Shown piece after piece: positions 25,476 through 33,480 of a DNA stretch of 64,000 nucleotides. This stretch comes from SSSZ01 sp016790965 (lineage in GTDB: Bacteria; Pseudomonadota; Gammaproteobacteria; Burkholderiales; Rhodocyclaceae). The position numbers and the translations under genes were made by a program. Where the stretch lies: positions 89,910 to 153,909 of the forward strand of contig JAEUNZ010000012.1 of the NCBI GenBank assembly GCA_016790965.1, in the 5' to 3' direction. Each line of letters starts with the position of its first letter. Position 1 is the first letter of the stretch. Below the pieces are notes generated by a model. It saw only the letters and a program-made list of their open reading frames with translations, did no database searches and was not told the origin of the DNA.

Positions 25476-26066
25476 TCAGCTTTCCGGGTTCAGCAGTCGC
25501 TCGCAGTAGCGGGCAATGAGGTCCACCTCCAGATTCACCTTGCTGCCCGGTTGCAGGCGGTTGAGCGTGGTGCGTTCCAGGGTGTGGGGGATTAGGTTGA
25601 TGGTGAAGTCCGTTCCATTGACCGTGTTGGTGGTGAGGCTGGTTCCATCGACGGTGATTGACCCCTTGCGGGCGATGTACTTGGCCAGACCCTCCGGCGC
25701 CCGGATTTCCAGGAGGCGGTTGTCGCCCACCGGGTCGAAGCGCAGCACTTCGCCAACACCATCGACATGGCCGGAAACCAGATGGCCGCCGACCACGTCG
25801 GCGAGGCGCAGCGCCTTTTCCAGATTGACCGGGCCGGGAGCGTGGAGGCCCACGGTGCAGGCGAGGGTTTCCGGCGAGACATCGACGCAGAACTGCCCAC
25901 CTTCCCGGGCCACCACGGTGAGGCAGACGCCGTTGTGGGCAATGGAATCGCCGAGAGCGACATCTGAGATATCCAGCCCGCCGGCCTCGACGGTCAGCCG
26001 AAAGCCCGCCTCCCGGGGGGTGAGCTGGGTAATACGGCCGACGGCGGCGACAATGCCGGAAAACAT
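25476..26066 (-). CDS. ribE: Riboflavin synthase alpha chain
   Basis: Final step of riboflavin synthesis, dismutating two lumazines. The 196-residue protein begins MFSGIVAAVGRI and shows the internal duplication of the family (HNGVCLTVV in the first lumazine-binding half, VDGTSLTTN in the second). It is the first gene of ribE-ribBA-ribH-nusB. I searched its upstream region for the FMN riboswitch core and did not find it. Confidence 0.95.
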   Translation of the reverse strand: MFSGIVAAVGRITQLTPREAGFRLTVEAGGLDISDVALGDSIAHNGVCLTVVAREGGQFCVDVSPETLACTVGLHAPGPVNLEKALRLADVVGGHLVSGHVDGVGEVLRFDPVGDNRLLEIRAPEGLAKYIARKGSITVDGTSLTTNTVNGTDFTINLIPHTLERTTLNRLQPGSKVNLEVDLIARYCERLLNPES

Positions 26067-26245
26067 GGGGATCCAGGGGGACTTGCAGAGAGGAGCCGGA
26101 TTTTATCATGTCCCCCGCCGGGCCCGCCGGATCAGCGCTTCGCTTGGCACCAGCGGCGCAAATCCTTCATCCCATTTTGTTGCGCAGTCCGTGGAGCAGG
26201 CTAATAGCCCAAAATACCTATAGTGGGGCTAGGGGCTTTCTGCAC

Positions 26246-26251
26246 TATAAT
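26246..26251 (+). promoter_or_regulatory. Candidate -10 box for the hemerythrin gene
   Basis: A perfect TATAAT lies 39 bases before the ATG at 26290. No good -35 hexamer stands at the expected distance, so an activator or extended contacts may be needed. Confidence 0.4.
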
Positions 26252-26289
26252 TTCGGCACCCCCCCTTTTTCCGGTTCGCGTCGCCCCAG

Positions 26290-26763
26290 ATGGATCGCGA
26301 CATCGTCGCCCCCGCCCTGCCCTGCCCCACCGGCCACGCCGAGATCGATCTCGAGCATAGCCTGCTCCTGGCCTGCGTGGACCGCTTAAACACGGTGTGC
26401 CGCATCCCCGACAGCCGCTGCAGTTGCCGCGATTGCCTGGTCAGGATGCAATCCGAGTGCCACGCCGATCTGGGCAACCTGCTCGGTGACCTGCTCATGT
26501 ACCTGGTGGACCACTTCCGCACCGAGGAAACCCTCATGCGGTCCCACGGCGTCGCGCGCATCGCGCCGGATTTCTGCGAACGGCACAAGGAAGACCACGC
26601 GGCCATCGCCCTGACCATCCAGGAACTGACCGCCAGCCTGGATCCCTTGCAGACGGCCGATCTGGTGCGCCGCCTGCACCGCCTGCTGTCCTACTGGCTG
26701 CAGGACCACATCGCCCGCCACGACGCGGTGCTGGTGCGCTTTTTTCCCACCACCGCTGCTTAG
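26290..26763 (+). CDS. Bacteriohemerythrin-like oxygen-binding protein
   Basis: A 157-residue four-helix hemerythrin with the di-iron ligand pattern visible: GHAEIDLEH, HFRTEE, HKEDH and HIARHD. Such proteins bind O2 or deliver it, often in organisms living at low oxygen. It carries an extra cysteine-rich stretch, CRIPDSRCSCRDC, between the first two ligand helices, which is unusual and could bind a metal or sense redox. It is a single gene ahead of a stem-loop at 26761-26816. Confidence 0.85.
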   Translation: MDRDIVAPALPCPTGHAEIDLEHSLLLACVDRLNTVCRIPDSRCSCRDCLVRMQSECHADLGNLLGDLLMYLVDHFRTEETLMRSHGVARIAPDFCERHKEDHAAIALTIQELTASLDPLQTADLVRRLHRLLSYWLQDHIARHDAVLVRFFPTTAA

Positions 26764-26816
26764 GGCGTGTTCACGGTAAGCGACGGACTGCCGGTACTGG
26801 GAGCACACCCTAGTCA
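26761..26816. terminator. Stem-loop between convergent genes
   Basis: TAGGGCGTGTTC (26762-26773) can pair with GAGCACACCCTA (26801-26812) in a 12-base stem with one mismatch and one G-T pair. It lies immediately after the hemerythrin stop and just before the end of the convergent small membrane gene. No T-run follows, so termination efficiency is uncertain. Confidence 0.4.
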
Positions 26817-27032
26817 GTCTTTGTCCCGCTGCATCAAGCGGGCGATGAAGTAGGGAAAAAGCCCCGAACCGATCAGGGCAAGAGCGGAAACCAGCAGCGC
26901 AAGTCCCGCCATGGGGTCTTCCAGGATGGGATGCAGGGTGGCGCCAAAGCCGGCCAGACTCACCAGCCCGGGAAGGGCCGTGAGCACCCCTAGAGCGCAC
27001 AGAATCACGAAGCTGGCGGGATGGCGTCTCAT
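26814..27032 (-). CDS. Small two-helix membrane protein
   Basis: 72 residues from MRRHPASFVILCAL, with two hydrophobic segments and a basic C-terminus (ARLMQRDKD). A longer start at 27059 would add nine residues. No family is recognised. It stands alone, convergent with the hemerythrin gene and downstream of btuD by 145 bases, so it may be co-transcribed with the btu operon. Confidence 0.5.
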   Translation of the reverse strand: MRRHPASFVILCALGVLTALPGLVSLAGFGATLHPILEDPMAGLALLVSALALIGSGLFPYFIARLMQRDKD

Positions 27033-27177
27033 GCCGAAACTTGTTCCAACACAGGGCAAGTCCCGAACGCCCGCCAGAACGCCGTTCGCCTTTGCGTGTC
27101 ATGGTCCGCTGCGCCCCACGGAGCACCCCCGGAACATGCGTGGACTCCGCGCAGGGTATCTCCAGGCAGTACCATCA

Positions 27178-28005
27178 TTACCCCCGCCGTTCTGAAAGAC
27201 AGGCGTCAGGATAGCCCGAAACGGCACCCGCCTCCTCGGGGACGAAGACCCTCCCGCCGCCAAGATCGGCGCAGCGCAGGGGCTGCCGGTAGAGTCGGGT
27301 CAGACCATGCGCGGTCAGCATGTCGGCCACCGGCCCGCATTCCGCCTCGCCTTCTCCGTACAAAAGCAGAGCGCGCTGGCAGTAGCGGTAGGCCAGGCCC
27401 GGGTCGTGCAGCACCATGACGACCCCCACGCCACGGGCGCGCGCCAGGCCCTTGAACAGTCCGAGGATCGCCACCTGATGGCACAGATCGAGATGGGAAA
27501 GCGGCTCGTCGAGAAGGTAAAGGGGGGCCGCCTGGGTCAGCAGGGTGGCGATGGCCAGCCGTTGCCGCTCGCCCCCCGACAGGGTATCCACCCCGCGGGA
27601 CTCCAGACCGGCCAGGTCGACCTCCGCCAGCGCGGCGCGGGCCAGTTGTGCATCCGCCTCGCTTTCCCAGTCCCAGCGGCCCAGGTGGGGATGGCGTCCG
27701 GTCAGGGCGGTTTCGAGAACCGTGGTGGCAAAGGGGTCGCCCCGCTGCTGCCCGAGCCAGGCCCTGCGGAGCGCGGCAGCCCGCGGCGGGAGTCGGGTCG
27801 TCGATTCTCCTCCCAGCAGCACCTCCCCCGACCGGGGGGGGCGCAAACCCGCCAGGGTCGACAGCAGAGTCGATTTGCCAGCCCCATTGCGTCCCAGAAT
27901 GGCTAGGCATTCTCCGGCCCCGAGCGCCAGGTCGAGGCCCTGTACCAGTGTCCGGCCGGCCACGGCGACACAGAGGGAACGGGCTTCGAGCAGGGGCGCG
28001 CTCAC
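27178..28005 (-). CDS. btuD: Vitamin B12-type ABC transporter, ATP-binding protein
   Basis: A 275-residue ATPase with Walker A GRNGAGKST, signature LSGGERQRL and Walker B LYLLDEPLSHLD. It begins with GTG in a GTGA overlap with the permease stop. Because it follows btuC and btuB under a cobalamin riboswitch, the substrate is cobalamin or a corrinoid rather than iron-siderophore. The C-terminus extends about 30 residues past the last ATPase element. Confidence 0.88.
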   Translation of the reverse strand: MSAPLLEARSLCVAVAGRTLVQGLDLALGAGECLAILGRNGAGKSTLLSTLAGLRPPRSGEVLLGGESTTRLPPRAAALRRAWLGQQRGDPFATTVLETALTGRHPHLGRWDWESEADAQLARAALAEVDLAGLESRGVDTLSGGERQRLAIATLLTQAAPLYLLDEPLSHLDLCHQVAILGLFKGLARARGVGVVMVLHDPGLAYRYCQRALLLYGEGEAECGPVADMLTAHGLTRLYRQPLRCADLGGGRVFVPEEAGAVSGYPDACLSERRG

Positions 28006-28979
28006 CGGGGCTGCCTCGCCAGCACCAGGAGAAAGACCGGGACGCCGATGAGGGCGGTCAGAACGCCGACCGGGAGTTGCTGCGGCGCCACTACGGTCCG
28101 GGCCAGGGTATCGGCCGCCACCAGCAGCGCTCCCCCCGCCAGGACGGAAGCAGGCAGAAGCAAGCGCTGATCGCCCCCCGCCAACAGGCGCACCCCATGG
28201 GGCACCAGAAGGCCGACGAATCCTATGGCGCCGGCGGTAGTCACGGCCGTTGCGGTGGCCATGGCGGCCAGGAAATAGACCAGAAAGCGCAGACGACCTA
28301 CCGAAACCCCCAGGGCCTGGGCCTCCAGTAGCCCGCGGGCCAGAAGATTGAGTTCCCGGGCCTGCGGCAGGCAGAGCAGCAGACACGACCCAAGCACGAG
28401 GAGGGGCATCTGCCATTCACCCGCCGGACTCAGGTCGCCCATCAGCCAGAACAGCATGCCACGCAGGCTGGCTTCGGGCGCCAGCGCCAGCAGCAGGGAA
28501 ATGAGGGCGCCGCAGCCGGCGGCAACGATGACCCCGGTGAGGAGCAGCCGGGTCTGGGTCCAACTGCCGTCCCCGTGGGCGATCCCGAACACCGCCAGCA
28601 TGGCGGCCAGGGCGCCGGCAAAGGCCAGGGCATCCACCAGGCCGGCGGAGAGCCCCAGCAGCATGGCCACCAGGGCCCCCACCCCCGCACCACCGGATAC
28701 CCCCAGGACGTAGGGATCAGCCAGGGGATTGCGCAGCAGACTCTGCATCAGGGCACCGGCCAGAGCCAGCAGCCCGCCGCAGGCAAAACCGGCCAGCGCT
28801 CGAGGTAGGCGCAATTGCCAGACGATGTCGGCGGCGGGCCCCTCGCCTCCGACGAGCAGCGCAGCCAGTTCTCCGGGCCCTAGCGCCACGGAACCCACCG
28901 CCAGGGCCACCCCGAGGCTGCCCAGCGCGAGAAACGCGAGGCCAAGCAGGATCAGGAGAGCGCGGCGGCGGGTGGGCAA
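28002..28979 (-). CDS. btuC: FecCD/BtuC-family corrinoid ABC permease
   Basis: A 325-residue integral membrane protein of the BtuC/FecCD type, with RLPRALAGFACGGLLALAG near the N-terminus and GFVGLLVPHGVRLLAG near the cytoplasmic coupling loop. The frame opens with TTG at 28979, two bases after the btuB stop. No ATG is available upstream, so the TTG is likely but not certain. It forms the membrane channel with btuD and must depend on the unlinked binding protein at 48821. Confidence 0.85.
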   Translation of the reverse strand: MPTRRRALLILLGLAFLALGSLGVALAVGSVALGPGELAALLVGGEGPAADIVWQLRLPRALAGFACGGLLALAGALMQSLLRNPLADPYVLGVSGGAGVGALVAMLLGLSAGLVDALAFAGALAAMLAVFGIAHGDGSWTQTRLLLTGVIVAAGCGALISLLLALAPEASLRGMLFWLMGDLSPAGEWQMPLLVLGSCLLLCLPQARELNLLARGLLEAQALGVSVGRLRFLVYFLAAMATATAVTTAGAIGFVGLLVPHGVRLLAGGDQRLLLPASVLAGGALLVAADTLARTVVAPQQLPVGVLTALIGVPVFLLVLARQPR

Positions 28980-28981
28980 GA

Positions 28982-30925
28982 TCAGAAGCTATAGCGCAGG
29001 TCGGCGAAGAAGCTTCGCCCATCGGCGGGATAGTAACTGGAGCCAAAGCCGAAATCGTAGGCCGTAGGCGCGTAATGTCGATCGCCAATGTTCTGCACTC
29101 GCGCCCGGGCGGTCCAGTTGTCCCGCTGCCAGGTCACGACGAAATCGGCCACTGTGTACGAAGGCAGGCGGGAGCGTGCATTGGCGGTGTCTCCCCCGTA
29201 GTAGCGCTGGCCGACGTGCTCGGCCAGCAGGGCCAGATCCCAGCCAGGGGCAGGCAGGAAATGCAGCCCTGCATGACCCTGGATGCGGGGCACGAGGGGA
29301 ATGCGCTTGCCTTGGTCGACCCCGTCCCGGAAGACCGCGGACTGGAGGTTCGCCCCGCCGCTCAATTGCCAGTTGTGGCCCAGCGCGAGTTTGCCATTGG
29401 CTTCCACGCCCCGGTGCCGCGTCTTGGCCAGGTTCTCGTTTTCGAAGGTCAGTGCGTTGAAGGCGATTTCGTCCTCCATGCTCAGCGAGTAAGCGGTGAG
29501 CGCGAGGCTATGACCGGCGCCGCTCCACTGCCCGCCGACATCGACGAAGCGGCCCGTTTCCGGCCGCAGGCGCTGGTTGATGAAGCCGGTGAAGGTGGTG
29601 AGTTCGTCCAGATTGGCAAAGCGGAAGGTGGTCCCCGCACGGGTGAACAGACGCAGCCCGGCCAGGGGTCTGTAGCTCAGGCCCACTTCGCCGATGCGCT
29701 CGCTGTGGTCGTTGGTGAGCCGCGGCCCGGTGCTGTCCCGGGCGGTCTGATCGATGGACTGGTGGCGGGCGCCCAGGGTCAGGGTCAGCGACCCGGTGAG
29801 ATCGGTGCGATTCTGAACATAGACGCCGCGGCTCGTCTGGTCGATGCGCACCACCTTGTTCAGCGCACCATGGGGCGAGGCGTAGCGATGTGACTCCAGT
29901 TCGCCGTCGTAAAAATCGACACCCAAGGTCGTGGTACTGGAAAGCGCGCCCAGGCCATGCTGCCAGCGCAGGCGCGGGGTAAAGGCGAGGGTGTCGGTCT
30001 CCCGCCGGTCGTAGGAGAAGAAATTGGAAATCCAGGACTCGTTGGCCGTTTCCGCCAGGGACAACTCGGCCGCCAGACTCAAGCTGTCCGTAATCTGCCA
30101 GTCGACGCCAGGGCGCACGAAATTGCCCCGGCGCTGGGCAAAACTGTCCAGGGTCTCGGCCTGACGGGGATCGTCACGGTAGCGCGCCTCGCTGAGCACC
30201 CCCGGTAACCCGCTCTCCAGCTTGGACCAGCCAAGTTCGACGAAGGCTTCCCCGCGCCCGAAACGGTAGGCGAGGCGGCCGCTGGCGTTGTCGCGCTCCT
30301 GCACATTGTTGCGCCGCCAGCCGTCCGTGGCCTGATGATTGGCAGAAAGCGCCAGATCGAATTCGCCCAGGCGGCGGGACAGATTGGCGGCGAACTGCCG
30401 CCCGTCCCGGCTGCCCAGGCCGAGCACCACGCTGCCGCCATCCCTGGCCGCGCCGGTGACGATGTTGATCACCCCCCCCACCGCGTTGTCCCCGTAGAGG
30501 ACCGCGGCGCTGCCGCTCATCACCTCGACGCGGTCGATACTGTCCAGGGGCACCAGACCCCAATCGACGCTGGTGGAATCCAGAGGATTGAGGCGCTGGC
30601 CGTTCAACAGCACCAGGGTGCGCTGGGCGGCACCGTCGCCGAAACCCCGCATGTCCAGGGCCGTGTCGGCGCCGATGGAACCATAGAGGGGGCGCACGAC
30701 GACGCCGGCGACGTGGCGCAGCACGTCCGGCAGCGTCGTGGCGCCCGAGCGGAGGATTTCGTCCCGCCCGACGACCAGCACGCTGGCTGCAGCCCCTAGG
30801 GCGGATTCGCTGAACCGGCTGGCGGTCACCACCACCGGGTCCAGACGGGATTCCTGCTGAGCGTGCAGTGGAGGAAGGAAAAAGGCGGGTACGAGCGCCG
30901 CCCAGAGCTTGCGATGGACTTTCAT
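28982..30925 (-). CDS. btuB: TonB-dependent cobalamin outer-membrane receptor
   Basis: A 647-residue outer-membrane receptor with a signal peptide ending near LHAQQ and a TonB-box-like DPVVVTASR. The plug domain carries LDMRGFG and NAVGGVINIVTG, and the barrel ends in phenylalanine (DLRYSF). It is the first gene after the cobalamin riboswitch and leads the btuBCD transcript. Substrate assignment rests on the riboswitch and neighbours, not on residue-level evidence. Confidence 0.9.
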   Translation of the reverse strand: MKVHRKLWAALVPAFFLPPLHAQQESRLDPVVVTASRFSESALGAAASVLVVGRDEILRSGATTLPDVLRHVAGVVVRPLYGSIGADTALDMRGFGDGAAQRTLVLLNGQRLNPLDSTSVDWGLVPLDSIDRVEVMSGSAAVLYGDNAVGGVINIVTGAARDGGSVVLGLGSRDGRQFAANLSRRLGEFDLALSANHQATDGWRRNNVQERDNASGRLAYRFGRGEAFVELGWSKLESGLPGVLSEARYRDDPRQAETLDSFAQRRGNFVRPGVDWQITDSLSLAAELSLAETANESWISNFFSYDRRETDTLAFTPRLRWQHGLGALSSTTTLGVDFYDGELESHRYASPHGALNKVVRIDQTSRGVYVQNRTDLTGSLTLTLGARHQSIDQTARDSTGPRLTNDHSERIGEVGLSYRPLAGLRLFTRAGTTFRFANLDELTTFTGFINQRLRPETGRFVDVGGQWSGAGHSLALTAYSLSMEDEIAFNALTFENENLAKTRHRGVEANGKLALGHNWQLSGGANLQSAVFRDGVDQGKRIPLVPRIQGHAGLHFLPAPGWDLALLAEHVGQRYYGGDTANARSRLPSYTVADFVVTWQRDNWTARARVQNIGDRHYAPTAYDFGFGSSYYPADGRSFFADLRYSF

Positions 30926-31024
30926 GATTCTCCCTTAGCCGGCGTGCGTCCCCGCGCGCCGGAGGCTGATGGATGAAGCGCCGAGAGAGAATGGGCAAAG
31001 CCCGGTACCGCCTCCCCGCGGCCC

Positions 31025-31222
31025 TTCGCTGAATGTGCAAGGCCGGTATCCGGGCTCGCGAGTCTTGATTTGCCGCCTTCCCAGGCCGAAACCCAGTGGC
31101 GTGAGGGCAAATCCGCACTCGCTTACCGTTGCGGGGGCAGCAGCGGAATGGTTCCCTGACGGAACGCACCGCTTTCCCGTTTAACCGCGTTCGGAACGAT
31201 CCTCCCGCGGCACCTGACACGG
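31025..31222 (-). promoter_or_regulatory. Cobalamin riboswitch
   Basis: The minus strand shows the ordered core of a B12 aptamer: GGTGCC at the 5' end, ACGGGAAAGCGGTG, CTGCCCCCGCAACGGT, and the B12 box GAGCCCGGATACCGGCC (complement at 31041-31057). The aptamer lies about 100 bases upstream of btuB, so cobalamin should repress the btuBCD genes. End coordinates are approximate. Confidence 0.93.
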
Positions 31223-31227
31223 CCGTA

Positions 31228-31233
31228 ATTATA
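31228..31233 (-). promoter_or_regulatory. btuB: -10 box of the btuB transcript
   Basis: A perfect TATAAT on the minus strand sits a few bases before the GGTGCC that opens the cobalamin aptamer. The transcript would start near 31221. The -35 position reads AGCCCG, which is weak. Confidence 0.55.
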
Positions 31234-31310
31234 GCAGCGGCCCTTCCGCCCGGGCTGGGAAAAAGCGCCACGGCTCCGAACAATCCACTTGCAGAACATG
31301 GGCTTAATCC

Positions 31311-31340
31311 TTGACGGCATTTTGTTTTTCCCCCTATAGT
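31311..31340 (+). promoter_or_regulatory. Sigma-70 promoter of the zapB gene
   Basis: TTGACG (31311-31316) and TATAGT (31335-31340) are separated by 18 bases, a good housekeeping promoter. The predicted start point, about 31347, is at the ATG of the gene (31348), so the transcript would have essentially no leader. Confidence 0.65.
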
Positions 31341-31347
31341 GCGCCCC

Positions 31348-31545
31348 ATGAATAGTGAACTGGATGCCCTGGAAGGCAAGATCGAGCAGGTGCTCGCCGT
31401 CGTGCACCGGCTGCGGGCCGAAAACGAAGTCCTGCGCAACCAGTTGGCCACGGCGGAGTCCGAGCGCCTTTCACTGCGCCAGAAAATCAATACCGCCCGC
31501 GACCGCCTGGAAACCCTGGTGGGCAAACTGCCGGAGGACGCCTGA
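31348..31545 (+). CDS. zapB: ZapB-like coiled-coil cell-division protein (TIGR02449 type)
   Basis: A 65-residue, almost wholly coiled-coil protein (LEGKIEQVLAVVHRLRAENEVLRNQL). It belongs to the small ZapB-like family found directly before zapA in betaproteobacteria, where it helps organise the FtsZ ring. There is no Shine-Dalgarno. The frame could extend to GTG at 31339, but that lies inside the -10 box, so ATG 31348 on a leaderless mRNA is preferred. Confidence 0.85.
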   Translation: MNSELDALEGKIEQVLAVVHRLRAENEVLRNQLATAESERLSLRQKINTARDRLETLVGKLPEDA

Positions 31546-31546
31546 A

Positions 31547-31891
31547 GTGGACGGTGAGACGAATCACCTGGACGTGAAGATCATGGGCCGCGAGTACCGC
31601 GTGGCCTGCCTGCCGGAAGAAAGGGATGCCCTGCTCGCCGCCGTGGAGCTGGTGGACGGGCGTATGCGCGACATCGCCCAGCGCACCCGCAACACCATCG
31701 CCGAACGGGTCGCCGTCATGGCAGCCCTCAACATTGCCCACGAACACCTCTCCGCCCCCCGGGCCCTCCCCGGCGAAGCAATCGCCGAAGACGACGATTC
31801 GCTTGCCAGTTGCGAGGCAAAGCGTAGAATCGACGCCATGGGAGCACGGCTAGACACCGTGCTGGGACCGCAAAGCCAGCTTGATCTGTGA
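31547..31891 (+). CDS. zapA: Cell division protein ZapA
   Basis: FtsZ-bundling protein of 114 residues with the family start LDVKIMGREYRVACL, a globular head, and then a helix (ERVAVMAALNIAHEHL). It starts with GTG at 31547, one base after the zapB stop, with GGAGG about 10 bases upstream. A 6S RNA gene follows, the standard zapA-ssrS arrangement. Confidence 0.9.
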   Translation: MDGETNHLDVKIMGREYRVACLPEERDALLAAVELVDGRMRDIAQRTRNTIAERVAVMAALNIAHEHLSAPRALPGEAIAEDDDSLASCEAKRRIDAMGARLDTVLGPQSQLDL

Positions 31892-31913
31892 CGGCCGCGG
31901 CCCCGACCGCCGA

Positions 31914-32095
31914 GTGTCCCCTGCGGTGTTTGTCAAGGCCATATATTCCTTGGACCAATGCTGATTGGCATCGGTTGCGAACCGTCGAAACCGCTGTTGT
32001 GAGCCTCCTTCTTCGGAGGCGCCTGATGCGGGAGGAAAGCAACCACTCTGAACCCAGGTTCAGGATGCCGGCCTGACGGCACTTGCGGGGGCCAG
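31914..32095 (+). ncRNA. ssrS: 6S RNA
   Basis: Global regulator that binds the sigma-70 holoenzyme. The segment matches the betaproteobacterial 6S pattern: CCCTGCGGTGTTTGTCAAGG near the 5' end, TTCCTTGGACCAATG, a central bubble, GAGCCTCCTTCTTCGGAGGC and a closing ACTTGCGGGGGCC. The 5' CCCCTGC and 3' GCGGGGG ends pair to form the terminal stem. Its position directly after zapA is the usual one. Exact ends are estimates. Confidence 0.9.
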
Positions 32096-32111
32096 TTTTT
32101 CTGGCAAGCGT

Positions 32112-32147
32112 AACGGGTGGCAGCGATCCTGCCGCCCGTTTGCTTTT
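32112..32147 (+). terminator. Rho-independent terminator after 6S RNA
   Basis: AACGGGTGGCAG and CTGCCGCCCGTT form a 12-base stem (one G-T pair) with a five-base loop, followed by TGCTTTT. It would end the zapB-zapA-6S transcript just before the EVE gene. Confidence 0.75.
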
Positions 32148-32158
32148 GAAGGTGCCCG

Positions 32159-32626
32159 ATGCCTTACTGGCTAATGAAATCCGAACCTGAAGAGGTTTCC
32201 ATTGACGATCTGGCTGCCCGGCCGGGTCAGACGGTGCCCTGGTTCGGCGTGCGCAATTACCAGGCGCGCAACTTCATGCGGGATAGCATGGCCGTCGGCG
32301 ATCTGGCCTTCTTTTATCACTCGGGCTGTGCCGAGCCAGGGATCGCCGGTATCTGCGCCGTGTGCTCTCTTCCCTACCCCGATGCCACCCAGTTTGATCC
32401 AGCTAGCGCCTACTTCGATCCGCGGTCGCGCCCCGAGGCGCCGCGCTGGCAGTTGGTGGATGTGCGTCTGGTGAGCAAGACTGCCTTCGTTCCCCTCGCC
32501 CGCCTGCGGCAGTGTCCTGAACTGGCCGCCATGCGCCTCCTGGCGCCGGGCAACCGGCTGTCGATCACGCCGGTGAGCGCAGCGGAATGGGCCTTCATCA
32601 CCGCCTCGTTGATGGAATCCCCGTGA
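32159..32626 (+). CDS. EVE domain protein
   Basis: A 155-residue protein of the EVE (DUF55/thymocyte nuclear protein) family, YTH-like folds proposed to bind modified bases in RNA or DNA. It begins MPYWLMKSEPEE and shows WFGVRNYQARNFMRDSM, the aromatic region expected to form the binding pocket. It follows the 6S terminator and overlaps the TauE/SafE permease by GTGA, so the two are co-translated. No link between their functions is evident. Confidence 0.9.
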   Translation: MPYWLMKSEPEEVSIDDLAARPGQTVPWFGVRNYQARNFMRDSMAVGDLAFFYHSGCAEPGIAGICAVCSLPYPDATQFDPASAYFDPRSRPEAPRWQLVDVRLVSKTAFVPLARLRQCPELAAMRLLAPGNRLSITPVSAAEWAFITASLMESP

Positions 32627-33423
32627 CGCTCTGGTGGCTCCTGTACCCGCTCTTGGGCATGTTCGGGGGATTCGTCGCCGGGCTGTTCGGCGTCGGCGGG
32701 GGTATGACCCTGGTGCCCTTCCTGTACATGATCTTCGCCGCCCAGGGTTTCCCCCAGGAGCACCTCATGCACCTCTCCCTGGGCACCTCGATGGCCACCA
32801 TCGTGCTCACCTCCCTGTCCAGCATGCGTGCCCACCACGCCCACGGGGCGGTCGATTGGGCCATCGTGCGGGCCATGGCGCCTGGCCTCGTGCTGGGCAC
32901 CCTGGGGGGTTCCCTGGTCGCCGGCTGGGTGCCGACACGGCCCCTGGCGGCGGCTTTCGTCTGCATCGTGTACTACGCCGCCGCCCAGATGGTGCTGGAT
33001 GTCCGCCCCAAGCCCCAGCGTGGCCTGCCAGGCGCCACCGGGCTTTTCGCCGCGGGCGGCGCCATCGGCATCGTCTCCAGCCTGGTGGCGGCCGGGGGGG
33101 GCTTCCTTTCCGTCCCCTTCATGATCTTGTGCAACGTCGCCATGCACACGGCCGTGGGAACTTCGGCCGCCATGGGTTTCCCCATCGCCCTGGCGGGCTC
33201 AATCGGCTATGGCTTCGCCGGCTGGGGGGCGGTGGGGCTACCGCCCTATACGCTCGGCTACGTCTATCTGCCAGGCTTCGTCGGCATCGTCGCCCTGAGC
33301 ATGCTGATGGCTCCGGTAGGCGCGCGCCTCGCCCACCGGCTGCCCATCAAGAAGCTGAAACGCGCCTTCGGCGTCTTCCTCGCCCTGCTGGCCAGCAAGA
33401 TGCTGGCCAATCTCCTGGGCTGA
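32623..33423 (+). CDS. TauE/SafE (TSUP) family permease
   Basis: A 266-residue membrane protein with two repeated four-helix halves. Each half carries the family turn (GLFGVGGGMTLVPFL and LVAAGGGFLSVPFMIL). Family members export sulfite, sulfoacetate and similar anions or act in metal uptake. It starts with GTG at 32623 in the GTGA overlap with the EVE gene. The substrate here is unknown. Confidence 0.85.
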   Translation: MTLWWLLYPLLGMFGGFVAGLFGVGGGMTLVPFLYMIFAAQGFPQEHLMHLSLGTSMATIVLTSLSSMRAHHAHGAVDWAIVRAMAPGLVLGTLGGSLVAGWVPTRPLAAAFVCIVYYAAAQMVLDVRPKPQRGLPGATGLFAAGGAIGIVSSLVAAGGGFLSVPFMILCNVAMHTAVGTSAAMGFPIALAGSIGYGFAGWGAVGLPPYTLGYVYLPGFVGIVALSMLMAPVGARLAHRLPIKKLKRAFGVFLALLASKMLANLLG

Positions 33424-33480
33424 TTTGCCTTTCAGCCCGCTTTTGGGCATCGTTGCCGCGTCTCGGATCTCCCTCACGCT

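Noticed and set aside
26067..26289. FMN riboswitch before ribE
   Set aside because: The conserved RFN core sequences were not found on the minus strand upstream of ribE.
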